Part shown: positions 35,060-44,767 of the stretch, in pieces | Numbering within the stretch: the first letter of the stretch is position 1 | Layout of the letters: every line of letters starts with the position of its first letter | Source: Microbulbifer sp. SAOS-129_SWC | Lineage (GTDB): Bacteria > Pseudomonadota > Gammaproteobacteria > Pseudomonadales > Cellvibrionaceae | NCBI RefSeq assembly: GCF_039696035.1 | Contig: NZ_CP155567.1 | Coordinates: 943,501-1,007,500 of the forward strand | DNA length: 64,000 bases | Direction of reading: 5' to 3' | The notes under the pieces: model-generated | The model's database searches: none | What the model was told of the DNA's origin: nothing | The model's input: the letters and a program-made list of their open reading frames with translations, nothing else | Program-made: the position numbers and the translations under genes

Positions 35060-37960
35060 CTACAGATTGTAGGCGAGGGTGGTATACCAGTAGCGGCCGC
35101 TGAGGTCGTAAGTGCGTCCGTCGTAGTTGTCATTGAATGCGGTGGCGGCGAATGGCGGCTCGTGATCGAGCAGGTTGTCGATGCCCACGGCGAAGCGCAG
35201 GCCGGCGGGTAGCGCATAGGCCAGCTGCAGGTCGTGACTCGCCCAGCTGCCGATCTTGCGGGTGACACTGGTATTGGCGCGGGTAAACCTTTCTTCCAGG
35301 TCGCCAACATAGTGAACGGTATAGCCGCCTTCCCAGCGCCCCTTGTGCCAATAGATGCCGGAATTCGCTTTCAGATGTGGCAGCGAGCCGGCGCCGCCGC
35401 TGGCGGGGTCGACAAAGGTGCCGGCCAGGTCCTCGACCGGCGCACCGGGTGCGGCCTGGTTGAGGTAGTGCGCCATCTGGCTCGCGTTGAGTGCCAGGCG
35501 TACCTGTCCCAGTTGCTCGGAAGTTTTCTCATAGCGCAGCGCGAGGTCGACGCCGCGCACTTCGCGTGCACCGATATTGAGCCGGGTAGCGTAGATCTTC
35601 ACAATATCGCCGCGCGCATCGCGCTGCACCCGATTGGTGAACAGGCCGCCATAGGCGTTCTTGTTGATCAGGTACTGTGGGCTGGTATCGATGACGTCAT
35701 TCTGGCGGATATCGAACAGATCCAGCGTGGCGCTGAAGCCGCGCGCCCGGGCGGGTGTCCAGACAATGCCGAGGGAGCGGTTGTCCGAAGTCTCGGGCTT
35801 CAGGTTGGGGTTGCCGCCAAACTCGGTCAGGTATTGAATGCGCGCGTCGTCTGCCTGGCCGCGACAGCCCGGCAGGCTGTCGGCATTAGTGCCGGTGCAG
35901 GGGTCGAACAGGTACTCCTGGCTCTGGTAGCCGCTCTGGTGCATATCGATCAGCGTCGGCGCCTTGAAGCCGGTGGCGTAACTGGCGCGAACCAGCAGCG
36001 ACGGCAGCGGACGCCAGCGCAGGGAGATTTTGGGGTTGGCGGTACTGCCGAAATCACTGTAGTTGGAAAAGCGCACGGCGCCATCGACCCAGAAGTGGTC
36101 TTCCACCAGTGGAATGGAAATCTCCCCGAAGGTCTCGCCGATCAGTCGCTCACCCGCGGCAGAGCCGGATGCACTGCCGCCGATAAACGACAGCCCGCCG
36201 GCGTCGGTAGATTCAAAATCGATGGATTCGCGGCGGAATTCCACACCCGCCGCGGCGAGGATGTCGCCAGCGCTGATGGTGCCCAGTGTCCCGTTGGCCA
36301 TGTAAATCAGTGACGCCATGCGCGTGGCGCCATCGACCAGACTCTGGCCGCGGATATAGTCGAGCTGTTTATCGTCAATTGCACCGCTGGGGCCGAGCAG
36401 GTTGACCGGGACGCAGCCGGTATCGGCGTTGCAATCGGCCGGCCCCTTCAGGCCCGCAGACAGCCTGAGTGGATCGATCAGGTTGCTCATTTTCTCCGTG
36501 GCGTGGGTGTAGTGCAGAGCCGCAGTCAATTCCCACTGCCAGCTATCCCACTGCCCTTTAAGCCCGGTATTGAAGCGCCAGGTATTGGTGCGGTCTTTCT
36601 GGTCGCGGGGCCCCAGCTCCAGCACGCGCTTGCGCACGTCGGTAATGTCGAGGTCAAACGGGTTGTAGACATTGTCGGCGCGGATGCTCAGGTCGCCGTT
36701 GTCGAAACGCGTGAAGACCGGTGTGGGCGCCAGCGTGGTATCCGCGCGCGTGCCCACCGCCATCCCCTCGACAAACAGCAACGTGTTGTCCGCCAGGTCC
36801 AGGTTGCCCTCGAAATAGACGGACTTGCGCTCGGAGGGCACGACTGCGGATGTGTATTCGCTGTAGTCGTAGCGGTCTTCCTGGTTCCAGGGGCGGTAGC
36901 CGCTGTTGTCGTCATTGGTGACGACCGTATCGTTGCCCAGGTCAATAAAAGCATTTGGGGATGCCGCAGAGCGCAGGTCGGTGCCGCCGCGGCCGCGGTT
37001 GTCGGCCGAGGCGGAGAGCGCCCGGTCGCGGCTCATCAGCGCGCTCTGGCGGTAGTGGGCGAGGCTCAGCATCAAATGGCCGCGTTCGCCGGACTTGCCC
37101 CAGGTTGCATGGTAAGACTCGGTTTGCTGGTCGCCGCGGTCGGCGACGCCGTAGTAACTGTTGACCGACAGGCCCTCGAAATCGCGGCGCAGGATGATGT
37201 TGACTACCCCGGCAATGGCATCGGAACCGTACACGGCCGAGGCGCCGTCCTTGAGGATTTCGATGCGGTCCACCGCCGACAACGGAATACTGTTGAGGTC
37301 CGCCGCGCCGCCACCGAAACCATTGCTGACGATGCGGCGGCCGTTAATCAGCACCAGGGTATTGCTCGCGGGCAGGCCGCGCAGGGTGACGGTGGCAGTG
37401 CCGTCGCCGCCGTTGCTGACCGACGTGCTGGTGGAGTTGCCGGCCACCGCAGGAAGAAACTTGAGCAGTTCGGCAATCGTCTGGGCGCCGGTGATTTCCA
37501 GCTCCGGTTGCGCCAGCACATCGATCGGCGCATAGCTGTCCAGCTGCAGGTGGCGCAGGTGGCTGCCGGTCATGCTGCGGGCGGTGACGGTGACTTCTTC
37601 CGGCTGTGCCTGTGGCGGCGGCGTGTCGCTGTCTCCGGAATCGGTCGGGCGCGCGGTCACCGCCACGGCGCTGGGACCGACCCGCTGGTAGGTGAACGGC
37701 GAATTCTCCAGCAGCTGTTGCAATATGGATTCGAAATCACCGTTGGAGTCCGGGAAGCTCTGTTGGGGCAGGGTATAGCTGGTGGCGGAAGAATCGCGGA
37801 CGAGGATGGAGATCTTGCACTGGCGCCCCAGCGCAATAAGCGCGCGCGACAGGTTGCCTGCGGGCAGCACGACCCCGGATTCCGGGCAGCTGGCCGCGGC
37901 CTTGCCGGATAATGCCAACAGGGTCGCCAGCGACAGTGTGGCCCAGTGCCTGCTAATCAA
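35060..37960 (-). CDS. TonB-dependent transducer with STN signalling domain (receptor 4)
   Basis: A 966-residue receptor. After the signal peptide (about 1-23) it carries an STN domain at roughly 30-105 (LSRALIALGRQCKISILV and FESILQQLLENSPFTYQRVG), the mark of FecA-type transducers that contact a FecR protein. Plug (VTLRGLPASNTLVLINGRR, VEILKDGASAVYGSDAIAGVVNIIL) and barrel follow, ending YTTLAYNL rather than in Phe. It lies 132 bases downstream of fecR and the sigma gene, all reading minus, which gives a complete surface-signalling set. The inducing ligand is unknown. Confidence 0.93.
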   Translation of the reverse strand: MISRHWATLSLATLLALSGKAAASCPESGVVLPAGNLSRALIALGRQCKISILVRDSSATSYTLPQQSFPDSNGDFESILQQLLENSPFTYQRVGPSAVAVTARPTDSGDSDTPPPQAQPEEVTVTARSMTGSHLRHLQLDSYAPIDVLAQPELEITGAQTIAELLKFLPAVAGNSTSTSVSNGGDGTATVTLRGLPASNTLVLINGRRIVSNGFGGGAADLNSIPLSAVDRIEILKDGASAVYGSDAIAGVVNIILRRDFEGLSVNSYYGVADRGDQQTESYHATWGKSGERGHLMLSLAHYRQSALMSRDRALSASADNRGRGGTDLRSAASPNAFIDLGNDTVVTNDDNSGYRPWNQEDRYDYSEYTSAVVPSERKSVYFEGNLDLADNTLLFVEGMAVGTRADTTLAPTPVFTRFDNGDLSIRADNVYNPFDLDITDVRKRVLELGPRDQKDRTNTWRFNTGLKGQWDSWQWELTAALHYTHATEKMSNLIDPLRLSAGLKGPADCNADTGCVPVNLLGPSGAIDDKQLDYIRGQSLVDGATRMASLIYMANGTLGTISAGDILAAAGVEFRRESIDFESTDAGGLSFIGGSASGSAAGERLIGETFGEISIPLVEDHFWVDGAVRFSNYSDFGSTANPKISLRWRPLPSLLVRASYATGFKAPTLIDMHQSGYQSQEYLFDPCTGTNADSLPGCRGQADDARIQYLTEFGGNPNLKPETSDNRSLGIVWTPARARGFSATLDLFDIRQNDVIDTSPQYLINKNAYGGLFTNRVQRDARGDIVKIYATRLNIGAREVRGVDLALRYEKTSEQLGQVRLALNASQMAHYLNQAAPGAPVEDLAGTFVDPASGGAGSLPHLKANSGIYWHKGRWEGGYTVHYVGDLEERFTRANTSVTRKIGSWASHDLQLAYALPAGLRFAVGIDNLLDHEPPFAATAFNDNYDGRTYDLSGRYWYTTLAYNL

Positions 37961-38092
37961 GTGTTCGCCCGTCTCGCTTTACCCACCCTGGCGCTGCGCC
38001 GGGTGAATTATTCGTTGTCGTTGTAATGGTGATTGGGGCGGGGTAGCAGCCAGTGGCTGTACAATAATCGATCGCCCAACGGGTTTTATAAC

Positions 38093-39157
38093 TCAGATAG
38101 GGCTGGGTGACAAGAGAGTCAGGTTAGGGTCGCTGTGATCTTCCTGCAAACCCATGGCGGTGGCGATGGCAGTCAGCGTGTGCTCCGGATCCGACAGCTC
38201 GAAGGTGCCGGACAGAGTGCGGTCGCGCACACTGGGGTCTGCAGAAGCGGGTATCTGCAGGTAGCGGTTCAATTCTTCCAGAGCTTCCGCCAGCGGGGTC
38301 TGCCGGAACACGAGTACGCCGCGGGTCCAGTCCAGGGCTTCATCGGCGCTGGTGGTGCGGACCTGGCTGAGGCCAGTGCTGGACACGCTGACTTTCTGGT
38401 CCTTGACCACTTTGACGGTATCCGGCTGCAGGCCGGTGGCGCTCTTCGACTCGCTCACCGCCACGGTACCGCCAGTGACGGAGACGCGGGTGCTGTCGGG
38501 GTTGCGCTCGATATTGAACTTGGTGCCGAGCACGCGGACGTTGGCGCGGCCAGCGGCGACGGTGAACGGGCGTGCGGTCTGGCGCGCCACCTGGAAATAG
38601 GCTTCGCCGCGCAGCAGTTCGGTGTGGCGCTCGCCACGGGTATAGGCGACGTGCAGTTTGGAATTGGTATTGAGCTCGATACGGGAGCCATCGCTGAGCG
38701 TAACAGTGCGAGTCTCGCCGATGCGGGTGACATAAGTCTGTTCGCGCAGCTGCTCCCCGGCCAGCCACTGGTTGCCGACCCACAGGGTCACCACCAGGCA
38801 GGCGGCAACCAGGCCGCCGCCCATCAGCCACTGGGGCAGGCTCCAGCTGTCGTTGGCCGCGGTACCATCGGCAGCGGTCACCACTTGTGGCGACGTCGAC
38901 ACCGCGCTGTGTGCATTTTGGGGGATGCTTTCCGGGAAGAGTTCGTCCAGCGGCATATGGGCGAGGGCGCCGAGATCGCCCCACAGTTCGGCCATCTCGT
39001 CGAAAGCGGCGCGATGCGCCGCCGAGCGCTTCATCCAAGCGGAGAAATCGCGGCGATCTGCGGCACTGACAGCATCCGAGCGCAGGCGGGCGATCCAGGC
39101 GCAGGCCTGGTCGAGCGCTTCGTCGCTGACTGTTTCCTTTCTATCCGCTGAATTCAC
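38093..39157 (-). CDS. FecR-family anti-sigma regulator
   Basis: A 354-residue inner-membrane regulator. Residues 14-58 form the cytoplasmic anti-sigma domain (DUF4880 type, ACAWIARLRSD then FSAWMKRSAAHRAAFDEM). One helix lies at about 109-130, then the periplasmic FecR domain (TRIGETRTVTLSDGSRIELNTNSKL) and a C-terminal STN-like segment (PLAEALEELNRYLQIP). The start is a GTG at 39157 with a weak AGGT upstream. It should hold the sigma factor at 39577-40104 inactive until the STN domain of receptor 4 signals. A 419-base gap from the sigma gene is larger than usual. Confidence 0.92.
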   Translation of the reverse strand: MNSADRKETVSDEALDQACAWIARLRSDAVSAADRRDFSAWMKRSAAHRAAFDEMAELWGDLGALAHMPLDELFPESIPQNAHSAVSTSPQVVTAADGTAANDSWSLPQWLMGGGLVAACLVVTLWVGNQWLAGEQLREQTYVTRIGETRTVTLSDGSRIELNTNSKLHVAYTRGERHTELLRGEAYFQVARQTARPFTVAAGRANVRVLGTKFNIERNPDSTRVSVTGGTVAVSESKSATGLQPDTVKVVKDQKVSVSSTGLSQVRTTSADEALDWTRGVLVFRQTPLAEALEELNRYLQIPASADPSVRDRTLSGTFELSDPEHTLTAIATAMGLQEDHSDPNLTLLSPSPI

Positions 39158-39576
39158 CGCTACCTATACCTTGCTCTTTGCGACCGGACCGCCAGGGATC
39201 CGGGTTTCTGCTGTTTAGTTTTCGCCCAGCTTTGGTGCATTTTAATAAATTTGGGCCGTTTTGGCGCGTTTTTTTCCGTGCCGACGGCGATTGGCGCAAT
39301 AAATAAGACCAAGTGCGCCCTAGTTTAGCATTCTCTGTCCCTTTAACCTGATTTTTTGTTATCAGATGACTCGGTTCTTCAATAAGACGGCTGACTTGCC
39401 GTCTCCCTCAAGAGAATTTGTCGCGGAATCGGCTCTGGTCTGCACAAAGCCTGTGCGTCCCCACACAGTTCCGCAATTGTTTTGCGCCGAACCGGTCGCT
39501 GGCTGCGCCGGCACCTGCCTCGCTGGCGATTTGCCATACGGCCATGTGGCGGGGGCAAATCGGGGCAGAAGGGCGC
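39158..39576. other. Intergenic region between sigma factor and fecR
   Basis: These 419 bases are partly AT-rich (39215-39365). AGACGGC at 39385-39391 inverts to GCCGTCT at 39398-39404, a possible weak terminator for the sigma gene. No gene is supported. The gap suggests fecR has its own promoter, unlike compact fecIR operons. Confidence 0.45.
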
Positions 39577-40104
39577 TCAGCGGTAGGATTCCACCCGGCG
39601 GCGACAGGTCTTGAGGGCTTGCAGGATGTACTTCTCCACGCTGCTGACCGAGGTGTTCATCTCCGTGGCGATCTCGTTGTAGGAGAGGCCGCGGGTGCGG
39701 TGTAGCAGGAACGCCTGACGACACTTGAGGGGCAGGCTGTCCATGGCGTCGTGGATCGCCTGCAGCTGCTGACGGGCCGCCAGTACCCGCTCCGGAGACT
39801 GCTGGTCGGCGTGATCGTCGCCGAGGGTTTCGCCCTCTGCCGGCATCTGCTGGCTGACGTATTCCATGTGCAGCTTGCCGCGGCGCAGCTGGTCGACGGC
39901 AAGGTTGTTGGCAATCTGGTAGAGGTAGGCGCGGGGGTTGTCCAGCTCCTTCTCCGAATTCAGCTTCTGCAGGCGCAGGTAGGCGTGCTGGGCGATATCT
40001 TCGGCGTCTTCCGGGCTCCGGACAATGCGTGTCACAAAGCGCACCAGTGCCTGGCCGTGTTCGGCAAACAGCTTTTCCAGAAGCGTTTTCCGAGCTTTGT
40101 TCAT
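39577..40104 (-). CDS. FecI-type ECF sigma factor
   Basis: A 175-residue sigma factor with region 2 at about 8-75 (VRFVTRIVRSPEDAEDIAQHAYLRL, then NPRAYLYQIANNLAVDQLRR) and region 4 at about 115-170 (LPLKCRQAFLLHRTRGLSYNEIATEMNTSVSSVEKYILQAL, a clear helix-turn-helix). The start MNKARKTLLEKLF at 40104 gives normal FecI length; the open frame upstream has no sigma similarity. With fecR and the STN receptor downstream it should switch on that receptor and probably others in the island. It is divergent from dnaX. Confidence 0.92.
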   Translation of the reverse strand: MNKARKTLLEKLFAEHGQALVRFVTRIVRSPEDAEDIAQHAYLRLQKLNSEKELDNPRAYLYQIANNLAVDQLRRGKLHMEYVSQQMPAEGETLGDDHADQQSPERVLAARQQLQAIHDAMDSLPLKCRQAFLLHRTRGLSYNEIATEMNTSVSSVEKYILQALKTCRRRVESYR

Positions 40105-40350
40105 CGGTTGGTGGGATCCCCGTACTGCGCAATTCGTTTTGGTTTTTGTTATGCGGGCTGGTCTCGGCTCCCTGCAGCTGCTCCGCATCGGGCGGAGTGG
40201 ATATCTGACAGGAATGCAGGCCAAGTCACAGTTATATCACAGGGGTGGAGGCGCCGACGAGGGGCGAATGCGGTTTCCCGGTCAGGGCAGCCGGTCACAA
40301 TTGTGGCTGCCGGCCCGCTGTCGCGCGCTGCGCCGGCGCGCCGATACCGT

Positions 40351-40356
40351 TATAAT
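40351..40356 (+). promoter_or_regulatory. Candidate -10 box for the dnaX operon
   Basis: A perfect TATAAT followed by GGGCGCGCGCC, 64 bases before the dnaX start. No convincing -35 hexamer stands 17 bases upstream. The surrounding 40105-40419 stretch is the divergent promoter region for the sigma factor and dnaX and holds no gene. Confidence 0.45.
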
Positions 40357-40419
40357 GGGCGCGCGCCACTGGCGCCCAATGAATCACAGGATATGGCGCC
40401 GCCGGGCGCTGGAGAGCGG

Positions 40420-42600
40420 ATGAGTTATCAAGTACTGGCGCGCAAGTGGCGGCCGCGGTTGTTTCGGGAGATGGTGGGGCAGGAGCACGTGCTCCAGGCA
40501 CTGATCAATGCCCTGGATAACGGCCGCCTGCACCACGCCTACCTGTTTGCCGGTACCCGCGGGGTGGGCAAGACCACCATCGCGCGGATTCTGGCCAAGT
40601 GCCTGAACTGCGAAAGCGGCGTCAGTTCCGAACCCTGTGGCCAGTGCGCCGCCTGTACCGAAATTGCCGACGGGCGCTTTGTCGACCTGATCGAGGTGGA
40701 CGCCGCCTCGCGCACCAAGGTCGAGGACACGCGCGAACTGCTGGAGAATGTGCAGTACGCGCCGACACGGGGCCGTTACAAGGTCTACCTGATCGACGAA
40801 GTACACATGCTCTCGAACAGCTCCTTCAACGCGCTGTTGAAGACCCTCGAGGAGCCGCCGCCGCACGTCAAATTCCTGCTCGCCACCACGGATCCGCAGA
40901 AGCTGCCGGTGACCGTGCTGTCCCGCTGCCTGCAGTTCAACCTGAAGAATATGAGCCCGGAGCGCGTGGTCGAGCACCTGCGCTTCGTACTCGAACAGGA
41001 AATGGTGCCCTTTGAGGAGGCCGCCCTGTGGCATCTGGGGCGCTCTGCCGACGGCAGTATGCGCGACGCCATGAGTCTCACCGATCAGGCCATCGCGTTC
41101 GGTGGCGGCAAGATCAGTGAGGCGGAAGTGCGCGCGATGCTCGGCAGCATCGATTCCGGCCTGGTGTGGACGCTGCTCGAGGCGCTGGCCGCAGAGAGTC
41201 CCGCCGCGCTGTTTGCCGCGGTGGAATCGCTGGCCCAGCAGGCCCCGGATTACAGCGCCGCGCTGGCGGAGCTGGCCAACAACCTGCACCGCATCGCCGT
41301 GGCACAGGTGTTGCCAAGTTCCATCGACAACGCCCTCGGCGACGGCGATCAACTGCGCGCGCAGGCCGCGAGCCTGGCGCCGGAAAATGTCCAGCTCTAC
41401 TACCAGATGGCGCTGCTGGCGCGCCGCGACCTGCCGTTGGCGCCCGACCCGCGCAGCGGCTTCGAGATGGCGCTGTTGCGCATGCTGGCATTCCGCCCGC
41501 AGGGCGTAGCCGATATACCCACGGCCTCCCTGCCGGCCGGTGATGCCGCCGCTGCGCCATCGCCGACGGAGAGCCCGGCGGCGCAGGCCGGGCAGGAGTT
41601 GCCCGCGGTAAAAAAGCCACAGATGGAGGCAGCGCCGGCTGAAGCCGGCGCGCAGACGAGTGCTGCCGCAGCGGAGCCCGTGGCCCCGGCAGCCGGGTCG
41701 CCCGTGGTCCCGCCGCAGCAACCGGTAGCGGATTCTCGTCCGCCGTGGGAGGCAGAGTCGGAAGCGGCCGAGCCCCCGGTCGCCGATCGGCAGGCCCCGG
41801 CCACGCAATCCGTGCCGCAGGAATCCATTGTGGCGGAGCCGCGTGCGGCTGTGCCGGACGCGCTGCAGCCTGATGCCAGACAGCCCCGTGACGCAGAGCC
41901 GCGGGATCCAGAACCCCGCGCGGACAGCGCCGGCCGGTTCGATACTCCGCCCTCCAGCGCGCCGGCAGCGGTGCCGCCGCGCGCTACTGATGAGCAAGCG
42001 CCGCCGGCGGCCGAACAGGTTGCCCCCCCGGTAGCCGAACAGGCCGCGTCGCCAGCGGCGGACCAGCGTGCCGCTATTCGCGAGCAGCTGAAGCAGCAGG
42101 TGGCCGCGGTGCAGACGGCACCGCCCACCCAGACCCCGCAGTCGCGCCCGCAACAAGCGCCGCAGCCGCCGGTGGCTGCCGCGCGCCTGGATGCCTTGAG
42201 CCCCGGCAGCTGGCCGGCCCTTTACCGCCAGCTGGGCATTACCGGCATACTGCATTCCATTGCCTTCCACCTGGAACTGGTGGGGCGGCAGGACAATATA
42301 CTTGCCTTTACCCTGGACGAGTCCTACAGCAGTCTGTATGACGAGGTGCACCAGCGCCGCCTGGCGGATGTGTTGAGCGATTTCTTTGCGCAGCCGGTCA
42401 GTGTGCAGATCCAGGTCGGTGAAGTGCACGGCGGTACGCCGGCGCGACTGGCCGCGGCCACCCGTGAGGCCCGCGCGGCCGCCGCGCGCGATGCACTGGC
42501 GGCGGAACCGCTGGTGCAGGAGTTGCAGAGCGAGCTGGGCGCCGAACTGGTGCCGGATTCGGTCGAATATCTGAAAGACTTGGAGAGCGAGCAAAACTGA
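40420..42600 (+). CDS. dnaX: DNA polymerase III subunits tau and gamma
   Basis: The 726-residue clamp-loader ATPase. Walker A GTRGVGKT lies at 45-52, with the zinc cysteines Cys64, Cys73, Cys76 and Cys79 exactly as in E. coli, and LIDEVHML Walker B. The three AAA+/collar domains end near residue 365, followed by a long Ala/Pro/Glu-rich linker (about 370-590) and the tau C-terminal domains that bind DnaB and the polymerase. The start at 40420 follows GGAGAG and matches family N-termini. A slippery A-AAA-AAG heptamer at codons 397-399 should also yield a gamma form of about 407 residues. The stop overlaps the ybaB start by one base. Confidence 0.96.
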   Translation: MSYQVLARKWRPRLFREMVGQEHVLQALINALDNGRLHHAYLFAGTRGVGKTTIARILAKCLNCESGVSSEPCGQCAACTEIADGRFVDLIEVDAASRTKVEDTRELLENVQYAPTRGRYKVYLIDEVHMLSNSSFNALLKTLEEPPPHVKFLLATTDPQKLPVTVLSRCLQFNLKNMSPERVVEHLRFVLEQEMVPFEEAALWHLGRSADGSMRDAMSLTDQAIAFGGGKISEAEVRAMLGSIDSGLVWTLLEALAAESPAALFAAVESLAQQAPDYSAALAELANNLHRIAVAQVLPSSIDNALGDGDQLRAQAASLAPENVQLYYQMALLARRDLPLAPDPRSGFEMALLRMLAFRPQGVADIPTASLPAGDAAAAPSPTESPAAQAGQELPAVKKPQMEAAPAEAGAQTSAAAAEPVAPAAGSPVVPPQQPVADSRPPWEAESEAAEPPVADRQAPATQSVPQESIVAEPRAAVPDALQPDARQPRDAEPRDPEPRADSAGRFDTPPSSAPAAVPPRATDEQAPPAAEQVAPPVAEQAASPAADQRAAIREQLKQQVAAVQTAPPTQTPQSRPQQAPQPPVAAARLDALSPGSWPALYRQLGITGILHSIAFHLELVGRQDNILAFTLDESYSSLYDEVHQRRLADVLSDFFAQPVSVQIQVGEVHGGTPARLAAATREARAAAARDALAAEPLVQELQSELGAELVPDSVEYLKDLESEQN
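41594..41651 (+). other. Programmed -1 frameshift signal in dnaX
   Basis: Three elements are in order. A Shine-Dalgarno-like AGGAG lies at 41594-41598. The slippery heptamer A-AAA-AAG lies at 41610-41616, phased so that the zero frame reads AAA AAG. A perfect GCGCCGGC/GCCGGCGC hairpin occupies 41632-41639 and 41644-41651. After slipping, the -1 frame reads eight codons (GCC ACA GAT GGA GGC AGC GCC GGC) and meets TGA at 41640-41642, inside the hairpin loop. E. coli dnaX uses the same heptamer, upstream SD and downstream hairpin to make gamma. The hairpin here is 15 bases from the heptamer, farther than in E. coli. Confidence 0.72.
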
Positions 42601-42944
42601 TGAAAGGTTTTGGTGACTTGATGCAGCAGGCCCAGAAGATGCAGGCCGATATGCAGGAAAAAATGCAGAAGCTGCAGCGTGAACTGGAAGAGCTGCGTGT
42701 TCACGGCGAAGCCGGGGCCGGCATGGTCAAGGTGACGATGAATGGCCGTCACGACGTGGTAGCGGTCGACATCGATCCGGACCTTATGGGCGAAGACAAG
42801 GAGATGTTGGAGGACCTGCTTGCCGCGGCGGTAAACGACGCGGTGCGTCGCGTCGAGGAAAAGTCCAAGGCCCTGCAGCAGGAACACATGGGCGGGCTGG
42901 CTTCCGGCATGAACCTGCCGGAAGGTTTCAAGTTTCCCTTTTGA
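42600..42944 (+). CDS. ybaB: YbaB/EbfC nucleoid-associated protein
   Basis: A 114-residue DNA-binding protein. It has an N-terminal Met/Gln-rich helix ([29 protein letters not shown]), a small beta-sheet ([18 protein letters not shown]) and a C-terminal helix. It forms dimers that bind DNA and accompany RecR. The ATG overlaps the dnaX stop as TGATG, suggesting translational coupling. It is located between dnaX and recR as in most proteobacteria. Confidence 0.95.
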   Translation: MKGFGDLMQQAQKMQADMQEKMQKLQRELEELRVHGEAGAGMVKVTMNGRHDVVAVDIDPDLMGEDKEMLEDLLAAAVNDAVRRVEEKSKALQQEHMGGLASGMNLPEGFKFPF

Positions 42945-42971
42945 GTCTCCCGGTGCTGACTGGCCAGGGCA

Positions 42972-42990
42972 GGGGGCGCGGCGCGCCCCC
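42972..42990 (+). terminator. GC hairpin between ybaB and recR
   Basis: GGGGGCGC at 42972-42979 pairs with GCGCCCCC at 42983-42990 around a three-base loop. No adjacent T-run (TTTTTATTG comes about 16 bases later). It may attenuate rather than stop read-through into recR. Confidence 0.35.
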
Positions 42991-43026
42991 CGGATTGCCG
43001 ATCATTTTTATTGTTGAAGTTTTTAT

Positions 43027-43632
43027 ATGTTCAGTCCCCTGATCGAAGAGCTGATAGGCGCACTGCGCTGCCTGCCCGGTGTCGGCCCCAAGTCGGCACA
43101 GCGCATGGCGATGTACCTGCTGGAGCGCGATCGCGATGCTGCCGGTACCCTGGCCCGCACACTGGAGCAGGCTGTGGCCAGAGTGGGCCGCTGCAGCCAG
43201 TGCCGCACCCTGACCGAGCAGGAAATCTGCGCGCTGTGCAATAGCAGTCGCCGCGATCCCGGTTCCCTGTGCGTGGTGGAGACCCCGGCCGATGTGCTGG
43301 CCATCGAACAGGCGGGCAATTATCACGGCCGTTATTTCGTGCTGCACGGCCACCTGTCGCCGATCGATGGTGTCGGGCCCGCCAGCCTGGGCATCGACCT
43401 GCTGGAGCAGCGGCTCGCCGATGAACCACTGCAGGAGCTGATCATCGCCACCAATCCCACGGTCGAGGGAGAGGCCACCGCACAGTTTATCGCCGAGCGC
43501 GCCAAATCCCGCGGTATCGCAGTGAGCCGTATCGCCCACGGTGTCCCCATCGGTGGAGAACTGGAATATATCGATGGCGGCACACTGGCGCACGCCTTCA
43601 ACAGCCGCACGGCTTTTTTCCCGGGTAGTTGA
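43027..43632 (+). CDS. recR: Recombination mediator protein RecR
   Basis: A 201-residue protein. It has an N-terminal helix-hairpin-helix ([16 protein letters not shown]), a four-Cys zinc finger (Cys56, Cys59, Cys68, Cys71), a Toprim domain ([15 protein letters not shown] to [15 protein letters not shown]) and a C-terminal Walker-B-like region ending in [11 protein letters not shown]. It loads RecA at gapped DNA with RecF and RecO. The ribosome site is poor; the start is fixed by homology ([20 protein letters not shown]). Confidence 0.96.
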   Translation: MFSPLIEELIGALRCLPGVGPKSAQRMAMYLLERDRDAAGTLARTLEQAVARVGRCSQCRTLTEQEICALCNSSRRDPGSLCVVETPADVLAIEQAGNYHGRYFVLHGHLSPIDGVGPASLGIDLLEQRLADEPLQELIIATNPTVEGEATAQFIAERAKSRGIAVSRIAHGVPIGGELEYIDGGTLAHAFNSRTAFFPGS

Positions 43633-43639
43633 GGTGCTG

Positions 43640-44767
43640 ATGCCAAACGTAGATACCACACCGGTCTGGATCGACAACAGCGTCGAGCTGGCGCGGTTGT
43701 GCGCGCACTGTCGCGAGCAGAGCGCGGTCGCGCTGGACACGGAATTCATGCGCAGCCGCACCTTTTATCCACAGCCTGCGCTGGTGCAGATTGGGGACGG
43801 TGAACGCTGTTACCTGATCGACAACCTGGCCATCGACGATCTGCAACCGTTGCGCGAATTGCTGGTGGACGAGCGTGTCACCAAGATCATGCACAGCTGC
43901 AGCGAAGACCTCGAGACGCTGGAGCGCCTGCTGGGCATCATCCCCGCACCGATTTTCGATACCCAGATCGCCGCTGCGATGACCGGTATGGGCGCGGGTC
44001 TCGGCTATGCCGCCACCGTCAAGACGCTGCTCAATATTGATCTGCCCAAGAGCGAGACCCGCTCGGACTGGCTGCAGCGCCCGCTCAGCGAAGCGCAGCA
44101 GAATTACGCCGCGCTGGACGTAGCCTGGCTGCCGCTGGTTTATGGTGTTTTGATCCGGCGCCTGCGTGAACTGGAGCGCATCGAGTGGCTGCACGAAGAT
44201 TGCGAGGGGCTGGTTTCCGCAGCCCGCAACCCACAGCCGCCGGAACTCTACTACCAGCGTGTGAAGGGCGCCTGGCGCCTGCGCGGCAAGCAGTTGGCGG
44301 CGCTGCAGGATCTCTGCGCCTGGCGCGAGCGCGAGGCGCGCCTGCGCGATGTGCCGCGCAACCACCTGCTGAAGGAGGGGGTTTGCCTCAGTCTCGCCCA
44401 GCAGCTGCCACGTCATGTCGCCACCATGGCGCAGCCGGGCCTGGAAGGGCGTACCCTGCGCGAGTTCGGCGATACCCTGTTGCAGATTGTTCAGCGCGCC
44501 GCCGAGCGAGCCGACGCGCCGCCGGCGCTGCCGCAACCGCTCAGCCGCCGGCAGGGAGAGTGGCTGAAACTGCTGCGCAAAACCGTGAGCAGCGTCGCCG
44601 AGCAACGCGGCCTGCCGCCGGAAATCCTGGTGCGTAAAAAGGAGCTGGAACAACTGGTACAGGCGCAGCAGCCGCAGCTGGAGGGCCGCCTTTGCGGCTG
44701 GCGCGGTGATGTGGTCGGCGCGCCGCTGCTGGAGACGCTGCGCGCGGCGGTGGAGGAATCTGTATGA
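43640..44767 (+). CDS. rnd: Ribonuclease D
   Basis: A 375-residue 3'-5' exoribonuclease for tRNA and small-RNA maturation. The DEDDy active site is visible: Asp33 and Glu35 (ALDTEF), Asp90 (HSCSEDLE), Tyr156 and Asp160 (NYAALDVAWL). HRDC domains follow from about residue 215. The start MPNVDTTPVWID at 43640 follows GAGGTG; upstream frame extension overlaps recR and is discarded. The stop overlaps the ycgL ATG by four bases (ATGA). Confidence 0.95.
   Translation: MPNVDTTPVWIDNSVELARLCAHCREQSAVALDTEFMRSRTFYPQPALVQIGDGERCYLIDNLAIDDLQPLRELLVDERVTKIMHSCSEDLETLERLLGIIPAPIFDTQIAAAMTGMGAGLGYAATVKTLLNIDLPKSETRSDWLQRPLSEAQQNYAALDVAWLPLVYGVLIRRLRELERIEWLHEDCEGLVSAARNPQPPELYYQRVKGAWRLRGKQLAALQDLCAWREREARLRDVPRNHLLKEGVCLSLAQQLPRHVATMAQPGLEGRTLREFGDTLLQIVQRAAERADAPPALPQPLSRRQGEWLKLLRKTVSSVAEQRGLPPEILVRKKELEQLVQAQQPQLEGRLCGWRGDVVGAPLLETLRAAVEESV

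Noticed and set aside
35060..40104. Lasso-peptide cluster suggested by FecI/FecR/TonB receptor order
   Set aside because: No precursor, asparagine-synthetase-like cyclase, transglutaminase-type protease or isopeptidase gene is present beside them.
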